Source: Maratus speciosus
Taxonomy: Eukaryota; Arthropoda; Arachnida; Araneae; Salticidae
Direction of reading: 5' to 3'
Assembly: GCA_963932465.1 (NCBI GenBank)
Contig: OZ010791.1
Location: 322,458,283-322,522,282 of the forward strand
Length of the DNA stretch: 64,000 nt
The notes below the pieces were generated by a model. The model did not search any database, was not told the DNA's origin, and saw only the letters and a program-made list of their open reading frames with translations. Every line of letters starts with the position of its first letter. The first letter of the stretch is position 1. The position numbers and the translations under genes were made by a program. Shown one piece after another: positions 9,581 through 22,777 of the stretch.

Positions 9581-12500
9581 TGCTGTACTGACGGCACAAT
9601 CTTCATTCCGCAAAGCACCCTATTCAATGTTGAGGTCTCAAGATCAAGATACAGTATAAAATCTGTATAAATTTTTGAATTTGCTTTTTTTGTAATAGAT
9701 ACAGCCAATCTATATCAGCCTAAAACTCACCATTGAGTATACTATACTAAAAGTCATTCGCATACCATATAAAAGTACAATGTTTAACATTTATTCTAAA
9801 CGGCATCTTCTCTAATAGGTTGTATTTTAGGGAAACACTGATACATTTTGGCTCAAAATTTGGGCTAGTATTTTATAATATTTATTATATTATTTCTGCA
9901 CTAGACTTTATTGTAGATATTAATGAAACTTTGACATACCATTGAACATTTTTCCAATAAATATCCCCATTGGAGATATATTTAAATTAAACTAAAATTA
10001 TCACCGATTAAGTACCGACATTACAGCATCTTTCTATTAGAAATGTTTATAATGCAATGTCAATAATTCATTATTGGAGCGAAAACATTTATCTAAATTT
10101 AGCATTATATTTATTTAATGTTAGCATTTCATTAAATATATTTATTAACCTGAATACCTCCCAAATGTTGGTTTCTCAGTAAATAGATTTCCAAAGTTAT
10201 ACCAACATATAACTGATATTAAGTAAATATTGTCCATCTACTTCCTGAATGTCAATACTTAAATAATGGATGCAAGATTCAAACAACATTGTTCAAATAT
10301 AGCTTTGTTACTAGGGCACATTCTAAATACTTCTCAATAAAATGCAAAAATTTTCAACATTGGATCACACTGAAAATGATTTCAAAGTCAAGCCAATAAA
10401 TAAAATATTGCCACAATTCTGCACGAGTGTTAAAATTCTAGAAATAATTATTAACATTATAAAAATGGTTATATTCAGTTTTCAAAAATAAAGTATTTTC
10501 TTCTACGATAAGTTTTGCTGAAATTCGGATATTTAAGTATTCAAAGAAAAGAGTTCGCAAAGAAAACTTTCCTTAGGACTTCGCCCTTTCCTTTATCACC
10601 TTCCTTAATGTTCATGAAACTAGATATTGAATTACGTAATAAAAAACTGTATGTGACTCGGGAATATTACACATCGAAAAAACATTAGTTACTTTATGGA
10701 ATTTTTCAGCAGTTTGCAAAATATACAATGGAACTCGGTGCAATTTTATTTTATTTTTGTATATCACATAGATTGAGTTTAGACCTTTCGAATATGAATT
10801 ATAAAATGCCGGCACTATATGAGTAATACTATAAAAACAGATGCAGGAAATATTATCTTGTGTTTATATTTTCTGCAAATGTTTTCACATTTTAAAATAT
10901 TGTTATTTGAATTACTACTAGTAATAATATATAAAAAAATCCATCTTGTAAGTTTTTTAATGTACACCAGGCAATCTAACCTGGGCTGCCCGGGTTAAAC
11001 ATGCCCCCATATTCCCGCTGTATAGAATATAGATGAAAATAATTTTTTATTGAAACTCTAATAGATTTTCTTTTACCATTAGTACATTTTCTTATATTAG
11101 CTACTAATTACACTAAAAAGTTTTTCCCTACTTATGGTAACATTTGTATTTCGGGTAAGTGTGTTCGATTACATGACTGTTATATTCGTATTTAATTTTT
11201 TTATTTCTGAAGTTTCAATTTCGTTTGATAATCTAGTTATAGATTATTACAAGAAAACAAACAAATACAGAATTACTTGCATTGTTTTGAGTGTAAACGT
11301 GCTAATCCTCCGTAATTGGGTTGCGCACAAATTTAAAAATATTCGTGCTTGAAAATTGTTTTTAAAACCATAAATAAGTCAGTAAATTGAGATACGGTTC
11401 TCAAACAAATTGTATTTAAAAGTAAATTTGTTTTACTATTCGACGATGTAAAAATTTAAATTATGCGATGTTTAGAAGTTAATGAATTTGCAAAAAGCGA
11501 AATTTATTACTCAGGTCAATGTAACAGTCAATATGACGTCATCGTTACTCATGGACACGTTTTTCCTTATACTATAAATATAAAGGAGAATAATAATTAC
11601 CGAATACAGGATGGGAATAAAGTCGGGTCAGTATAAGTTTTAAAAATTCATAAACTAAAAACAAATAATAATACGGAACTTCCGTTTGCATTGAAAATAT
11701 TTTCAGTATGTGGTATTTCTTTCAGCACGTAAAACGGTTTTTTGTTCATAAATTTACCGATAGAGGAGGCTAGCGTGAATGCACCTTCCGGAAGTATGCA
11801 AATGAGAATGATTATAAAGGAACGAACTACTGTGTAGACCCTTTATTCGATCTAATCATGAATTTGGCAAAAGGGACAAAGTACTGGTTGAGTTGCTGAC
11901 GAATTTTATAAGCGTCAAATTGGCAATGAAGTCTTTTCTAAAATTCCTATGACAAAACAATCTAAAGAATAAAATGATTTTCGGTGCGCAATAACATATT
12001 ATTCTACGCTCGAAATGGATGATTTAATAGAATAAAAATCCCAAGAGTAGCCAATTCTTTTCTATTCACCTCATTTGCGAAACTTGATGCAATTGTGTTG
12101 ATCTCTTATCAGAGACTTTAAACGCTATAATTACTCATGCTGTTAAAAAATCATATATTCCGATGATTTTTTAATTGTTCCGAATCACATATTGTTCTTT
12201 TTTGAAAAATAATTTTAAAGTTTTTAACGACTTTTTTAACTGCAACTGTTTTAATCCACATTTTGACAAATCTTGGTTCTCTTTTCGACGTGGATGAAGG
12301 CTTCCTCTGCTATGCATAAACAGGCAGGAAAAGGTGGAGCAAATATTTAATCTATATAATCACAAAACATTACATTAAAACACATTACAGTTTTAAATTG
12401 CTTTCATTTGATATTGTTTACTCAGGGCCCGATTATCAACGGGACAAAATTCTACCAGTAAAAAAGAATAGAAAATTTTGCCTTGTACATAACAATAATT

Positions 12501-12967
12501 TTGCACCAATATGATGTTTAAATAAGAAAGAAATATCAATAAAATTTACTTGTGGAAGTTTGCCCTATTAATAGTCAGACTCCGCGTTTACTAACAAAAT
12601 AATACTGTTGATTTAAATAGTTTTGTATTTAAAAACACCTTTCTATTTATAATTATCATCGTCTAACTAAAATAGTTTTTCCTTAATATCTAATGCGTCT
12701 CATCGTAGAAAAATCCTCTTTAAAGACTCGGACCTGAAAAAAGCTTTCTTATTATATTATATACTGCAATATTATAAAATATTTTATTATTAATAATATT
12801 ATTGTAATAAGACTTGCAAGAAACGGAATAGCTAAGGACTAGAAAAATTCCGTTTTAGACATGTTTTCATTATAGCATATATAATTGTATGGTATTCTTT
12901 CTGTTGGGGCCACAGATTTTATGCGACAGGATTTCTTTATAAACAGGTTCTGTTTCCACAGGTTTAC
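9581..12967. other. Long AT-rich stretch, nothing recognised
   Basis: About 3.4 kb with only short frames and no terminal repeats, tRNA boxes or conserved protein motifs that I can see. A gene with small exons cannot be excluded by eye. Confidence 0.55.

Positions 12968-13009
<42 letters not shown>
12968..13009. repeat. (TTA)n microsatellite
   Basis: About 13 consecutive TTA/ATT triplets. Confidence 0.97.
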
Positions 13010-14464
13010 GTTGTTATTATCGCTTTGAAATTAAATAAATTATACCATTATATTTCAACTATTATTTTTTGTTGTTGTCCAAGTGAAGCTTTAATAAAGT
13101 TGAGAGGAAAATATGAAAAGAAATATCTACTTCTAAAACAAGTGTCATATTTTTGATAAGAATGAACGCGATACTTACTATATATATATTTATACTCTTA
13201 AAGATTTTGATCCGTAAAAATGTGTTTGTGGTCCCGAGAAAGAAAATTCTTCTTGATATCTAACAGACAGCCTCGTAAGAAAAGAACAGGCTACAGACTT
13301 ATGAAGGTGGACGTATCTATTTAGATAATGTATTTGGCAACTTGGACATAGATTTAAGGAAACGGATAGAAATACTCTGTGACAGGTGGAAAATGTACAG
13401 AAACAAATGATAACGCTTCGGAGTAAGTGCATATAAAATGTAATGTGTTTTATAGATAACTTAAGACGAAGTATGGCATGGTTAGTTTTATGTTATTTGA
13501 ATTTATTTAAAGCCATTCCCTAGATTCTCCCTTTCCTTTCCTTTGCTTTTTTAAAAATATAGACTATTGCTTTATTTACTCTGAAGCTGTGGAACTGTCA
13601 GTCGAAATGTTTTTTGTTTGTATTTTTCAGATTAATATAACTGTTTTTTAGAGAAAATTTTTTCCAGTTTTGAATTACTTCTTTAATACGAGAATGAAAA
13701 TTACAGGGACGAATTCTCCTTTTCAAACTAGAATGTTCTTTCCCACGAGTAATTTTCAGATTTTTTTCTAATAAATTTTTTAGAACGCTTTACTTGTCCT
13801 TGTTTTTTTAAAGAAAAATCTTTTGCTAATGTTCTATCTCCTAGCAATTTTATTTGTTAATTTTAATTGTATGGCCTCTGAAAAGAGTTTTTTTAACACT
13901 TTCCAACAAAGTTGACAAATGCTTATACATTCTGTTTGTCTGTCCGTCTGTCCTCGCTCTAACTCCCGTAAATATACTCGGATTTTCATGCAATTGATCA
14001 GCTTTATTTAGGGTCACCTACGCATGTTTGTATTGTATAAGAAGTATGTGGGATTAATAGTTCATTTACAGACCCAAAAGAATTCCATTACATTATGGTA
14101 TATGGGGAAAAGTCGTTTGCAGAGTATTTTAATGACATTACGCTATTTCAAATATATTAAAACTGACATAAATCACTGAATTTCACAACAAGATTAGACA
14201 GGCACGATAGAATGGGGGCATTCATAGCATTTGTCATTCATTTACAGGGACACGCATAAGAAATCGGTTTAAGTACTGTCTTTGAGTAATAATTGCTGGA
14301 ATTGCGTTTTCAATTTCGGCATGTGCTTTTAAATTTAAGTATTTTTTTTTACATTTTACTCGTTGTATATAAATTTTATATCTCGCATATAGGGCTGCAC
14401 AAAAGATTTCACGTACCATTCTCCTTATTGGCGGAAATTGCTGGAGGGAAATTTTCAACTAAAG
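13010..14464. other. AT-rich intergenic DNA
   Basis: No gene recognised. A CTGTTTGTCTGTCCGTCTGT run near 13937 resembles a word seen in arthropod dispersed repeats (compare 22.8 kb and 47.26 kb), but no element boundary is visible. Confidence 0.5.
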
Positions 14465-14466
14465 TA

Positions 14467-15324
14467 GGGTAAAGTGTCCATATTTTGTCCCCTCTCCAAA
14501 TTTCGCCCCCCTTAACTTCTCCGCTTCTGCGAAAGTGGCGCCACTTATGAAGCAAGGCACAGGGAACGGGAGGTAAAAGGGGTCAGTCTTGAAAGTTTTG
14601 ATCGCCTAGACGCATACATAAATTAAAGATGGTGAATCTCCTATTTTTAGAAGACCCGAGTTCTTATTATTTCGTTTGTAGAACGTTATTTACTGTACTG
14701 TAAGTATTTATTTGTCATTCATTGCATGTATTTTACGTTGTTAAGATGCTGACAGTAGCATAGTGAGTTTTAGGACGCTCAGTTCACCTTACGGGAACCG
14801 AAGCTCCGTCATATTGGGGAGTAGCGTGGTCCCAATTTCGCCCCTCTTGCAGTTCTTATTTTCGTCCCGAGGACGAAATTAAGAATGCTTTTTCCTGACA
14901 TTTGTTTCGATTTTTTCCTCATGTTTGGATGGTTAATGTTTCGCTATGTTATTCTTCCACTGATAATTAGTACATTTCTTTGTGTCTTACTTTAATGTAA
15001 ATTAAATTACTTACTCATTTAGAAATAAATTTTGATTTAGTTATAAGTTAAGCCTCGGCGCATTGGATTTTTTTTTTGTGTGTGTGTGTGTGTGGGGGGG
15101 GGGAGGACGAAATTGGGACCATTTTTTTTCTTTTGCATTTTTTAGATACTTTTAAAAAAATAAATTTTCGCATTCTTAAAATTTTTTTGTACGACATTTG
15201 CCTATGTTTCTATGTGCGTGGGTATTTAGTCTATGTAAAATCCAAATTTGGTAGATTTTCACTGAAAATTAGAACTTCCAAGGACCTAAAAGTGACTGGG
15301 GGACGATAATAGGGCATCTTACCC
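14467..15324. mobile_element. Non-autonomous TA-flanked DNA transposon (858 bp)
   Basis: TA at 14465-14466 and 15325-15326. Inverted ends GGGTAAAGTGTCC... and, from the right inward, GGGTAAGATGCCC. Words such as TTTCGCCCC, CGAAATTGGGACC and GACGAAATT recur on both strands as subterminal repeats. A (TG)n/poly-G tract lies at 15076-15103. No transposase frame. TA target and ends suggest Tc1/mariner-type mobilisation. Confidence 0.78.
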
Positions 15325-15326
15325 TA

Positions 15327-16681
15327 TATATTTCTTAACTGAATTAAATTTTGGCATATCATGTAGTTAATAGATAAAAATCTATTTATCATATACAGCT
15401 CATATATGCTCATAAAATTCGGATAATTTTCTAATTGTAGATGGGAAGAGCTGAAATTGAGCTTTCAAATGTGTTATTCATTTCCATATGGTTGAATTAG
15501 ACATAACATTTTAACTTATTAAACGGTGCAGTTTTGTCACATTATTCTGAATATTTTGGAAAATGTTTCATAATCTATGCTTGACGCATGATTTGTTTCT
15601 TTTTTGCTTTTTTTAGATGGGGTAACTCCCGGTGGCTTTTTCGCCTACTCTTTTGGAATTAATGGAATATTTCCATATTTTTTCTTCTATCTATATTGCT
15701 ATACTTCTTGTAATATATTATACCTTATTCAAATTTTTTTATATACTCTTTATTATTTTTTCTAGTTATTTTTCTCTTTGTGGCTACCAGTCATGTTTAG
15801 AAACTTTTTTTTTTTTTTAAGGGTGCCTAAATCCCTTAAATATGAACCACCTCTATACTGGATGTAAAGTAGCCGCGCGACAACGTAATTCATTAAGTTG
15901 ATTACATTGTTCCACCGTTCCTTAACAATAACTCTCTATCTATCAAAAATAAACTTCTGGTATATAATGCATGAATCCGTTTTATCCTCATTTATGCGTA
16001 TCCAGTTTGGGGTTTTGTTAGCAAAACTAATCTCAGCTATTTATATAGAACTCACAATAAACAACATAGAATCATACGTCATGGCAATAGATATCTCAGA
16101 AATTCCACTATACACAGAGATCACTGCCCCATTTTTCTTAAGAAAAGAATGAACCAATTAATTAAATTTTTTATTTCAATATCAAGAGTATTCCAAATGA
16201 AATTATTATAGAATTACCAGATTACGAGGTCTCCGACTCCTTCTATAGAATATGCCCTCAATTTGTTTTGTTTGTCTAGGATGAAACCTGAGTTGTTTTC
16301 TCTCTTCATGTTTAACCCTCTTTTTCTCTAGTATTTCCTTATTAAAAAAAATACTGTTAGTCTGTTACTTTAGTAACTTTAATGGTAATGTATGATTACT
16401 GAAAAGTGTATTGCATTTTTTTAAGGTTAGATTTTGTCTTCGGTAGTCTTTTTCGTCAGTTCAGGAACTAATGGACTATTTCTTTTTTAATTGTTTTTCT
16501 TTTATTTAATATGAATTGTTTTAAATTATTTTAAAATTATTTTTACTTATTACATTTTATTCTTTCAATTTAGTAGGTTTTATTACAGTTAAACTTTAAT
16601 TTTCTTAATGACTTCCTTATGTCTATGCAAGCCACTTACTTGTCGTCTGGATATACGGTTGCTTCGAAACTAGGGAATCCC
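15327..16681. other. AT-rich intergenic DNA
   Basis: Short T-rich frames encode only low-complexity hydrophobic peptides. No supported gene. Confidence 0.5.
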
Positions 16682-16685
16682 TTAA

Positions 16686-16895
16686 CCCTTTCAGGGACAG
16701 AAGAATTTTGTTCGTAAAATGATGAAATAATTGACTTCTCCCAGAATATTCAAACGAACTTTTTTGAAATAAAAACTCGCTATTTTGCACTTTCATCACA
16801 AATGCAAAATCTTATTAAAATTTTCTTCGTGCCATTTGTCAGCTTTGGAATTACAGTGAGGTGGCTAGACCGCCAAGCCACCGCCCTTGAAAGGG
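16686..16895. mobile_element. Short TTAA-flanked MITE (210 bp)
   Basis: TTAA at 16682-16685 and 16896-16899. Ends CCCTTTCAGGG... and ...CCGCCCTTGAAAGGG. Right end nearly identical to that of 8613-8796, so probably the same family. Confidence 0.85.
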
Positions 16896-17199
16896 TTAAA
16901 ACACCTAACATTCTTCCATCGTTCCATTAAGATTAATTAACCTCTTAATTATCACTCCCGTCAATATGACGGGCTGAGGTATCATTGAAGGTTTAACAAC
17001 ATTGCACTACCAGAAAAATCTCTGAAACCAGAAAAACTTAACTGTCATTTCCATATGAAGTCTTCGAAAAGAAAAATTTTGCTTGACTTGTACGATCATA
17101 TTTTAGCAAATTATGAATTCAGATGAATCAAGCATTTCTAATGGTAATTGAAATATTACTGAATCTGGCAGTGATTCTGAAAAAAATTAATTTTGAGAC

Positions 17200-19265
17200 A
17201 ACTCAAAAAGATTTCGAAATGAAACTCGATTTTTGTCTTGATTGGAATGTTGGTCTTTGTATTCAATGTTTCGAAATATATCTTACTCCCAAAAATTATT
17301 GATAATCAACATTTTACGCACATTTCAAATATTGCGTAAAAAAGTTTTTAAAGTAATAAAAATGTAAAAAAATAAGGATTTTGTTTGCATTAATTTTTAT
17401 TGTGTAAAACAACACTAATACAAACAAACATTAAGCCGATTTGCCTGATGATGGCTTTTCTGCAAATATGAATATGTTCTATAACAACTTTTTTTCTCCT
17501 CAAACGTAAAACTAATTGCATATTTTATTCAGTAACCGTATAATTATTAAATTTCTGGTAAAAATTGGTGGGAAAGAGCATTCCCAGATTGGGTAACAGG
17601 ATTTATCACTGGAAGATAAATATATTTCTGTAATAGCTGCTAAATTTTGCGTAACAATTTTTTAGAAACAAACAAAAAATACTTCGAACCGTTCAATTTT
17701 TAAATATTAAATATATATTTACATTCTGGCGCATAATTTTGTTCTTGCTATATTTATTAAAGCTCTCTTATTCGTTTTTTTGGCTGCTTTATTTTAATGA
17801 TCATAAATTGCCACGGATCAGCTGCCTAAAGTGGCTTCTACGGAATAAATGTTACCTGCATTTCGGAAATGATTTGATTATTTTTTGTAAAGATTTTTTT
17901 TATGAAAGTTTCACTTGCCACTCACCAGATAATGTTTACTTTGAATATATTTGCTGAAGAAAAAGCGAACTCTCAACATTCCTCACCTGGCCATCGCTGA
18001 CAACGAGAAGTCAGCGTAAGTAAGGTTTTAACCCTTTATGGGGCAAGCAATTACGTTTCTCTAATGTTCAATTCACGCCGTAATTTTCGAAAAAAATTAT
18101 TTCAAAATAGCGAAAAGCAATTTTTCAAAATTTTTGCAAAAAAGTTATAAAAATAAAATTTAATTAAAATTTTCTGTTGTAAATCTGAGTTAAAATTGGT
18201 GGGAAATAATATATCCCACCACCCCTCAAGGGGTTAAAGATTAATAACGCTGCACAGAAAGCAGATACAAGAATAATCATTATTTTATATTATTTAGAAT
18301 TAAGAATAGTATTTATATATTAATTTTTATAAAGTGAAATTATTTGTTATTAGTGTATTTTATTTTAATGTTGTTCTCTATGAGATCAAAATGTGTATGT
18401 TAAATAATTTTATATTTCCTCAACGCCAAGGTGGCGATCTTTCCAAACTAAAACACAATGATTTTGGTAGTTTAATTATCCTAATTTGCAGCAAGGTGTA
18501 ACGATCGAAAGATATGAGTTTAGCAGTTCTTGCCAATAGGAGAAAGAAGGGCGTGATCAGTCTAGAGCATCAAGAGGATTATTACCATTCCCATCGTAAT
18601 ATTTCGTAAAGAAACTCGATTTTTTTTTCTTGATTGTAATGTTAAGCTTTATATTTCATGCTTCGAAATATATCATATTCCAAAAAATTATTGATAGTCA
18701 ACATTTTATGCACATATAATATTTCAAATATTATTTCTAAAATTTTGTAAATTAATAAAAATGTAAAAAATAAGGATTTTATTCGCAATAATTTTTATTG
18801 TGCGAAACAAATATTAAGCCGATTTGCCTGATGATGATTTTTCTGCAAATATGAATATGCTCTATAAAAACTTTTTTTTTTCGCCTCAAACTTACAACTA
18901 ATTGCATATTTCATTTAGTAACCCATAGCTGCCAACATCTTACGCTTTTTTGTACCCCAAAAATTTTATAGTAAATTTTACATTTTTAAATCGATAGAAG
19001 AATCGTTATCATTGTATATTATTAAGAATTAATCTTAATATCTGTAAATTAATTTTTATAACGTGCAATTACTTTTTACTAGCGTATTTTATTTTATTGT
19101 TGTTCTTTATAGGATCACAATGTGTATGTTAAATAATTTTATATTTCCTTAGTGCAAAGGTGGCGATCTCCCCAAACTAAAACACAATGATTTCGATTGT
19201 TTAATTATCCCTGATTTATAGCAAGGTGTAACGATCGAAATACATTAGTTTAGCAGTTCCTGCCA

Positions 19266-19290
<25 letters not shown>
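17200..19290 (+). repeat. Diverged tandem duplication, first copy interrupted
   Basis: Segment A (about 17200-17535: AAACTCGATTTTTGTCTTG, ATTAAGCCGATTTGCCTGATG, CAAATATGAATATG) recurs as A' at 18605-18925. Segment B (about 18268-18550: GTGTATGTTAAATAATTTTA, AAGGTGGCGATCT, AGCAAGGTGTAACGATCGAA) recurs as B' at 19010-19272. The order A-gap-B-A'-B' fits one duplication of an A-B unit, after which copy 1 gained about 600 bp between A and B, including the MITE at 18032-18233. Function unknown. Confidence 0.8.
18032..18233. mobile_element. Short TTAA-flanked MITE (202 bp)
   Basis: TTAA at 18028-18031 and 18234-18237. Ends CCCTTTATGGGG... and ...CCCCTCAAGGGG. AT-rich middle with no coding. Confidence 0.85.

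Positions 19291-19340
<50 letters not shown>
19270..19340. repeat. (GA)n microsatellite
   Basis: About 35 uninterrupted GA units, directly after segment B' of the duplication. The first copy has only AGGAGAAAGAAGGG at the same point, so the expansion is specific to this copy. Confidence 0.98.
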
Positions 19341-19343
<3 letters not shown>

Positions 19344-19574
19344 CCAAATCAGATTACAGTCTCAAAAGGATTATTAGCATTCCCATCGTACCTAGGATCA
19401 CCGAATAATCCACAAATGAGAATTTTCCCACTGTTCTTAAAAAGTTTTAAATTGCGAGGAAATGCTAAAACATGATGATATGAGACATTGACTTGATATA
19501 GATGTGTTGATATGAGGCACTGAATGCTGCAGCATGCGGTTTAACTTAGATAAATGTTTAGTATGCTGACTTAA

Positions 19575-19804
19575 CACGTTCACGTCGGCGCGGTGGGTCA
19601 CACTCGACAATCTCAGAGTTGCCAAGTCTCCCGCCTTTTGGATACCAGTATTTTAATACAGAAAATGTTGTTTTATTTAATTAGAACAATTGGCCTATTT
19701 AAAGGAACAACATTTTCTCTAAAATAACAGTGGTGTGCAAAAAAGCCGGAGACTTGACAACTCTGAGACAGTCGAGTGTGACCCAACGCGCCGGCGTGAA
19801 CGTG
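19575..19804. mobile_element. TTAA-flanked palindromic MITE (230 bp), high-GC ends
   Basis: TTAA at 19571-19574 and 19805-19808. Long inverted ends: CACGTTCACGTCGGCGCG on the left, complemented by CGCGCCGGCGTGAACGTG on the right, continuing through GGTCACACTCGAC and TCTCAGAGTTG. The inner AACATTTTCTGTATT / AAAATGTTGTTCC blocks also pair. No coding. Confidence 0.9.
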
Positions 19805-19808
19805 TTAA

Positions 19809-21402
19809 TACAGACGTCACAATGCAACAGTGAGAATATTAACTTCAGACAGCATTTTCTGCTTATTCTGTTGCCAGCATAGGCCTCATCATAAAGAAAA
19901 AAAATGAAACTTCAATCATTTAATATATTGAAATTAGTGAAGCAGTGAAAAGACTTCAGATTTCCCTTCGGACCATCCCAAGAGCTGTATTCCAGAGCAT
20001 AGATCGGCTGAGTGATGGGCGATTTCAATATCAAGGCATTGCGTTCAAGTAGCATTATTTTTTTGTACATAATATTAGACAGACATAGCTGTTTTGATTC
20101 TTATGCTACTTGTAGATGCTCATAGATTCTTAATCCAAGAAATTATAATTTTAGTATTATAGAGGCATATAATGTTTACCATTACGAAAATAGTTCAATA
20201 TTTTGATTAAGATTATTAATATAAGTAATTTCGATTTATTAATTAGCATTAATGAAGTCTCAATGGATTTTTTCTTCCTTTTATTATATTGTATTTCGCT
20301 TGTAAATAGTTTTTGTATATAAAATTTATTAATTGTTAATTTTTATTTTAATATTTTTTTCTTTGTATCATCTTTAAATTATTTTATTAGCTCTTTTATT
20401 ATTGCTATAAAGTAAAGTAATGTTCATCACTTTCTCTACTGAATTATTTAGTCCTCGTAATTAAGATTAATCTTCGAAAAACGAAAACCACAACGTAAAA
20501 CTTTGTAGTTGTGTTAGTATCTTTATAGACTTAACTAGAAGATTTTTACGATTACAAATAAATAGAATCAAAGAAATTTATATGAAGTTTGGGAAGCTAC
20601 ACATTTTCAATTTTTACATCCATATTTTCAATTTTTACACAGTCAGATGGGGAAAAAATGTATTTTCACATGCAATTTGTTTGAAAACTGTATTGCCATT
20701 TTTTAAAAATGGTATCGCAATGTACTCAGTTTTCATTATTTTAAAAATAATTTTCAAGCATGAATTTTTTTTCAAATTTATATCTATCGCTTGCAAACGA
20801 TTACGATTTACGAAATATAAATCCGTTTGCATTTAAATTTACATAAATTTCTCAGCATCTGTTTCCAGATTACGTGTTTCATAATGAAAGTGAAACGTTT
20901 GTCAATCAATGAATTAAACAATAAAATATAAATAAAAAACCAATTTAAGACATGCAATCGAACTACGCGTGTAAACTACTGAAATTAACTGAGTCAAAAG
21001 GCTAATTGTAAATGGTGATCTTTGGCAGTTTCTTGGGCTGTTAAATCCTGCCACGATGCCAGTACGAAATTATCGCTTTTAACAAGTTTCAAAACTTTAT
21101 TTTAACGCATTGTTGCTATTTTTCTTGTAAATATGATTTTTTTTTGTTAGTGAGCGCTAAAAAATATATATTAAATGTAAAAAAAAATGTATTACAGTTA
21201 TCAATTAAAAATGAAGAAAAGTTAACCTGTGTGACGCCTTCTCGTCGTAATCTTTGAGATTATTTGCTGATACGTTTTTCAATTAATTTTTATTAATTGC
21301 ACTTTTTTTATGAAACAAAATGTTTCATTGATATGCAAGTATATTACGTCAAAAGCTTCTCGTAGAACCTTTCTAAAAATACCACATTCGGACTTCTGAC
21401 TG
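19809..21402. other. AT-rich intergenic DNA
   Basis: No gene recognised. A less AT-rich block at about 21015-21075 has no identifiable motif. Confidence 0.5.
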
Positions 21403-21630
21403 TTACTGGAGGAGCCTGGGACCAATGCCCCATATCCCCGACTGTAATAGACTGGAAGCACTAAATTGAAATTCGATCCATTTCAGTAAAGGGAATAAAA
21501 ACTTTAAAATATGGAGGGGGGGGAGCAAATAAGAATTTCGTGAACTCATGTTGCAAAAACAAAAAATATTAAAAAGGAGATACTTAAATTTAATAGGGTA
21601 CTGGGTAAAAAACCGTTGCCTAGTACTCAC

Positions 21631-21705
21631 CAGACCGCGGAAGCTTTCCCGGGTGCGCGCAGTAATACAGCCTTTAAAAAGGCTCTTTGCATCACCATAA
21701 CAGGT
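21631..21705 (-). CDS. Candidate 75-bp internal coding exon, unknown protein
   Basis: On the minus strand a pyrimidine-rich tract ending CTACTGTTGCAG abuts 21705, and a strong donor GTGAGTACT begins at 21630. Between them are 75 bases, exactly 25 open codons (TCYGDAKSLFKGC, then ITARTRESFRGL), much richer in G and C than the surroundings. A second acceptor-like CTATTACAG lies just before 21441, and its short exon would read SGIWGIGPRLLQ then TAA. Resemblance of the C..R.RESFRGL pattern to a mitochondrial-carrier loop is weak and I do not assign it. It could be a real gene fragment, a pseudogene, or chance. Confidence 0.3.
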
Positions 21706-21976
21706 CTGCAACAGTAGAAGGAAGAATATTTCAGCGCTGGTAAAAATTTAAACTTAAATTAAAATTAAAATATTAAGTCTATGTGAGATGAAGTCTCAGT
21801 GGCACTTGCTCTGCAACACCCCGGTATATCCATATTCATTGCTGTACCTTTGGTATGTGCAGAGAAAAAAAGTATAATCCGGGGAGCCCGTGTTTATCCC
21901 CTTGTTATAATAATGTCGCACTTAATGTCTTATCTGATGAGTGCTGGCATTTAATGTCTAATCTATAATAAAGAAC

Positions 21977-22055
21977 GTAATGTCCATTGAGTGAACAACT
22001 CAACAGAGTAATGTCCATTGAGTGAACAACTCAACAGAGCAATGTCCATCAGTGG
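21977..22055 (+). repeat. 31-bp minisatellite, about 2.5 copies
   Basis: GTAATGTCCATTGAGTG followed by AACAACTCAACAGA is repeated exactly at 21977-22007 and 22008-22038, then a partial diverged third unit. It sits in a less AT-rich block (21780-22090) with AATAAAG upstream, which could be part of an old LTR, but no matching second LTR is seen. Confidence 0.85.
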
Positions 22056-22344
22056 AGTTAAGTAATGGAAGTAAAGGGTATGCTCTTCCGGTCAACAGAC
22101 AGAGTATTGGTTTAAAAAAATTATTTACATAATGTAATAGTTAATAAAAATTTCTTGTTAATCCTTTTGAGCAAATGTATAGATAAAAATTCTATCTGAA
22201 CTAATCACATAAAATAGTTGAGGAAAGCATTCAATACAGTTTTCCTTACCTCTGCAAACTATTGAACATAATCCCAATATAAATTTCAAATTACTTTTAA
22301 AATGGCGAATAAACAAATCGCTCTTTTTTTTCTGCGTGTCTGTT

Positions 22345-22500
22345 ATAAGAAAAAGAAAAAAAGCGTCTTACTTCAAACGGAAATCTATAGTTAATTCTAA
22401 ATTATAGGAACGGGAATATCGAAAAAGATGAAGATTGTTTGAAGTTGTTAAGAGAAAATTTCATAGCGCCAACAGGTGACAGTTTTGAAATAAATAGAAA
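22345..22500 (-). repeat. Dispersed repeat family R, copy 1
   Basis: Shares CTTACTTCAAACGGAAATC, GAATATCGAAAAAGATGAA and GCCAACAGGTGACAG with copies at 32755-32900 and 33900-34060. On the minus strand every copy has GAAGTAAG, a donor-like word, at the same place. Type of element unknown. Confidence 0.7.
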
Positions 22501-22777
22501 TTTCAGTAAAAAGTGATTTTCATATATATTTTTCAAATACTTTATTCAGATATAAATTTTATAAATGATTTTTTTTCAGAATATCCGCGAGCTACGAATC
22601 ACATCTAAAAACATTTTTAACTAACGAAATACAAAACTTTATTATAATCCTATATAAATAATTTTTTATAAATCATACATAAATAATTTCTATAAATACT
22701 ACATAAATAAACCTATATAAATTCCATATAAAAAGTCTTTTGTATCTACAAATTTAAAAAAATACAAAACCTTTTTA

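Noticed and set aside
16933..16998. Tiny TTAA-bounded palindrome around CCCGTCAATATGACGGG
   Set aside because: About 60 bp only; the ends match too weakly to call an element.
17440..17480. CCTGATGATGGC resembling a hammerhead CUGAUGA box (also near 18826)
   Set aside because: No GAAA box at the right distance in either copy and no inverted arms.
21780..22090. LTR of a retrotransposon (AATAAAG, GC-richer block)
   Set aside because: No second matching LTR, primer-binding site or coding seen within the window.
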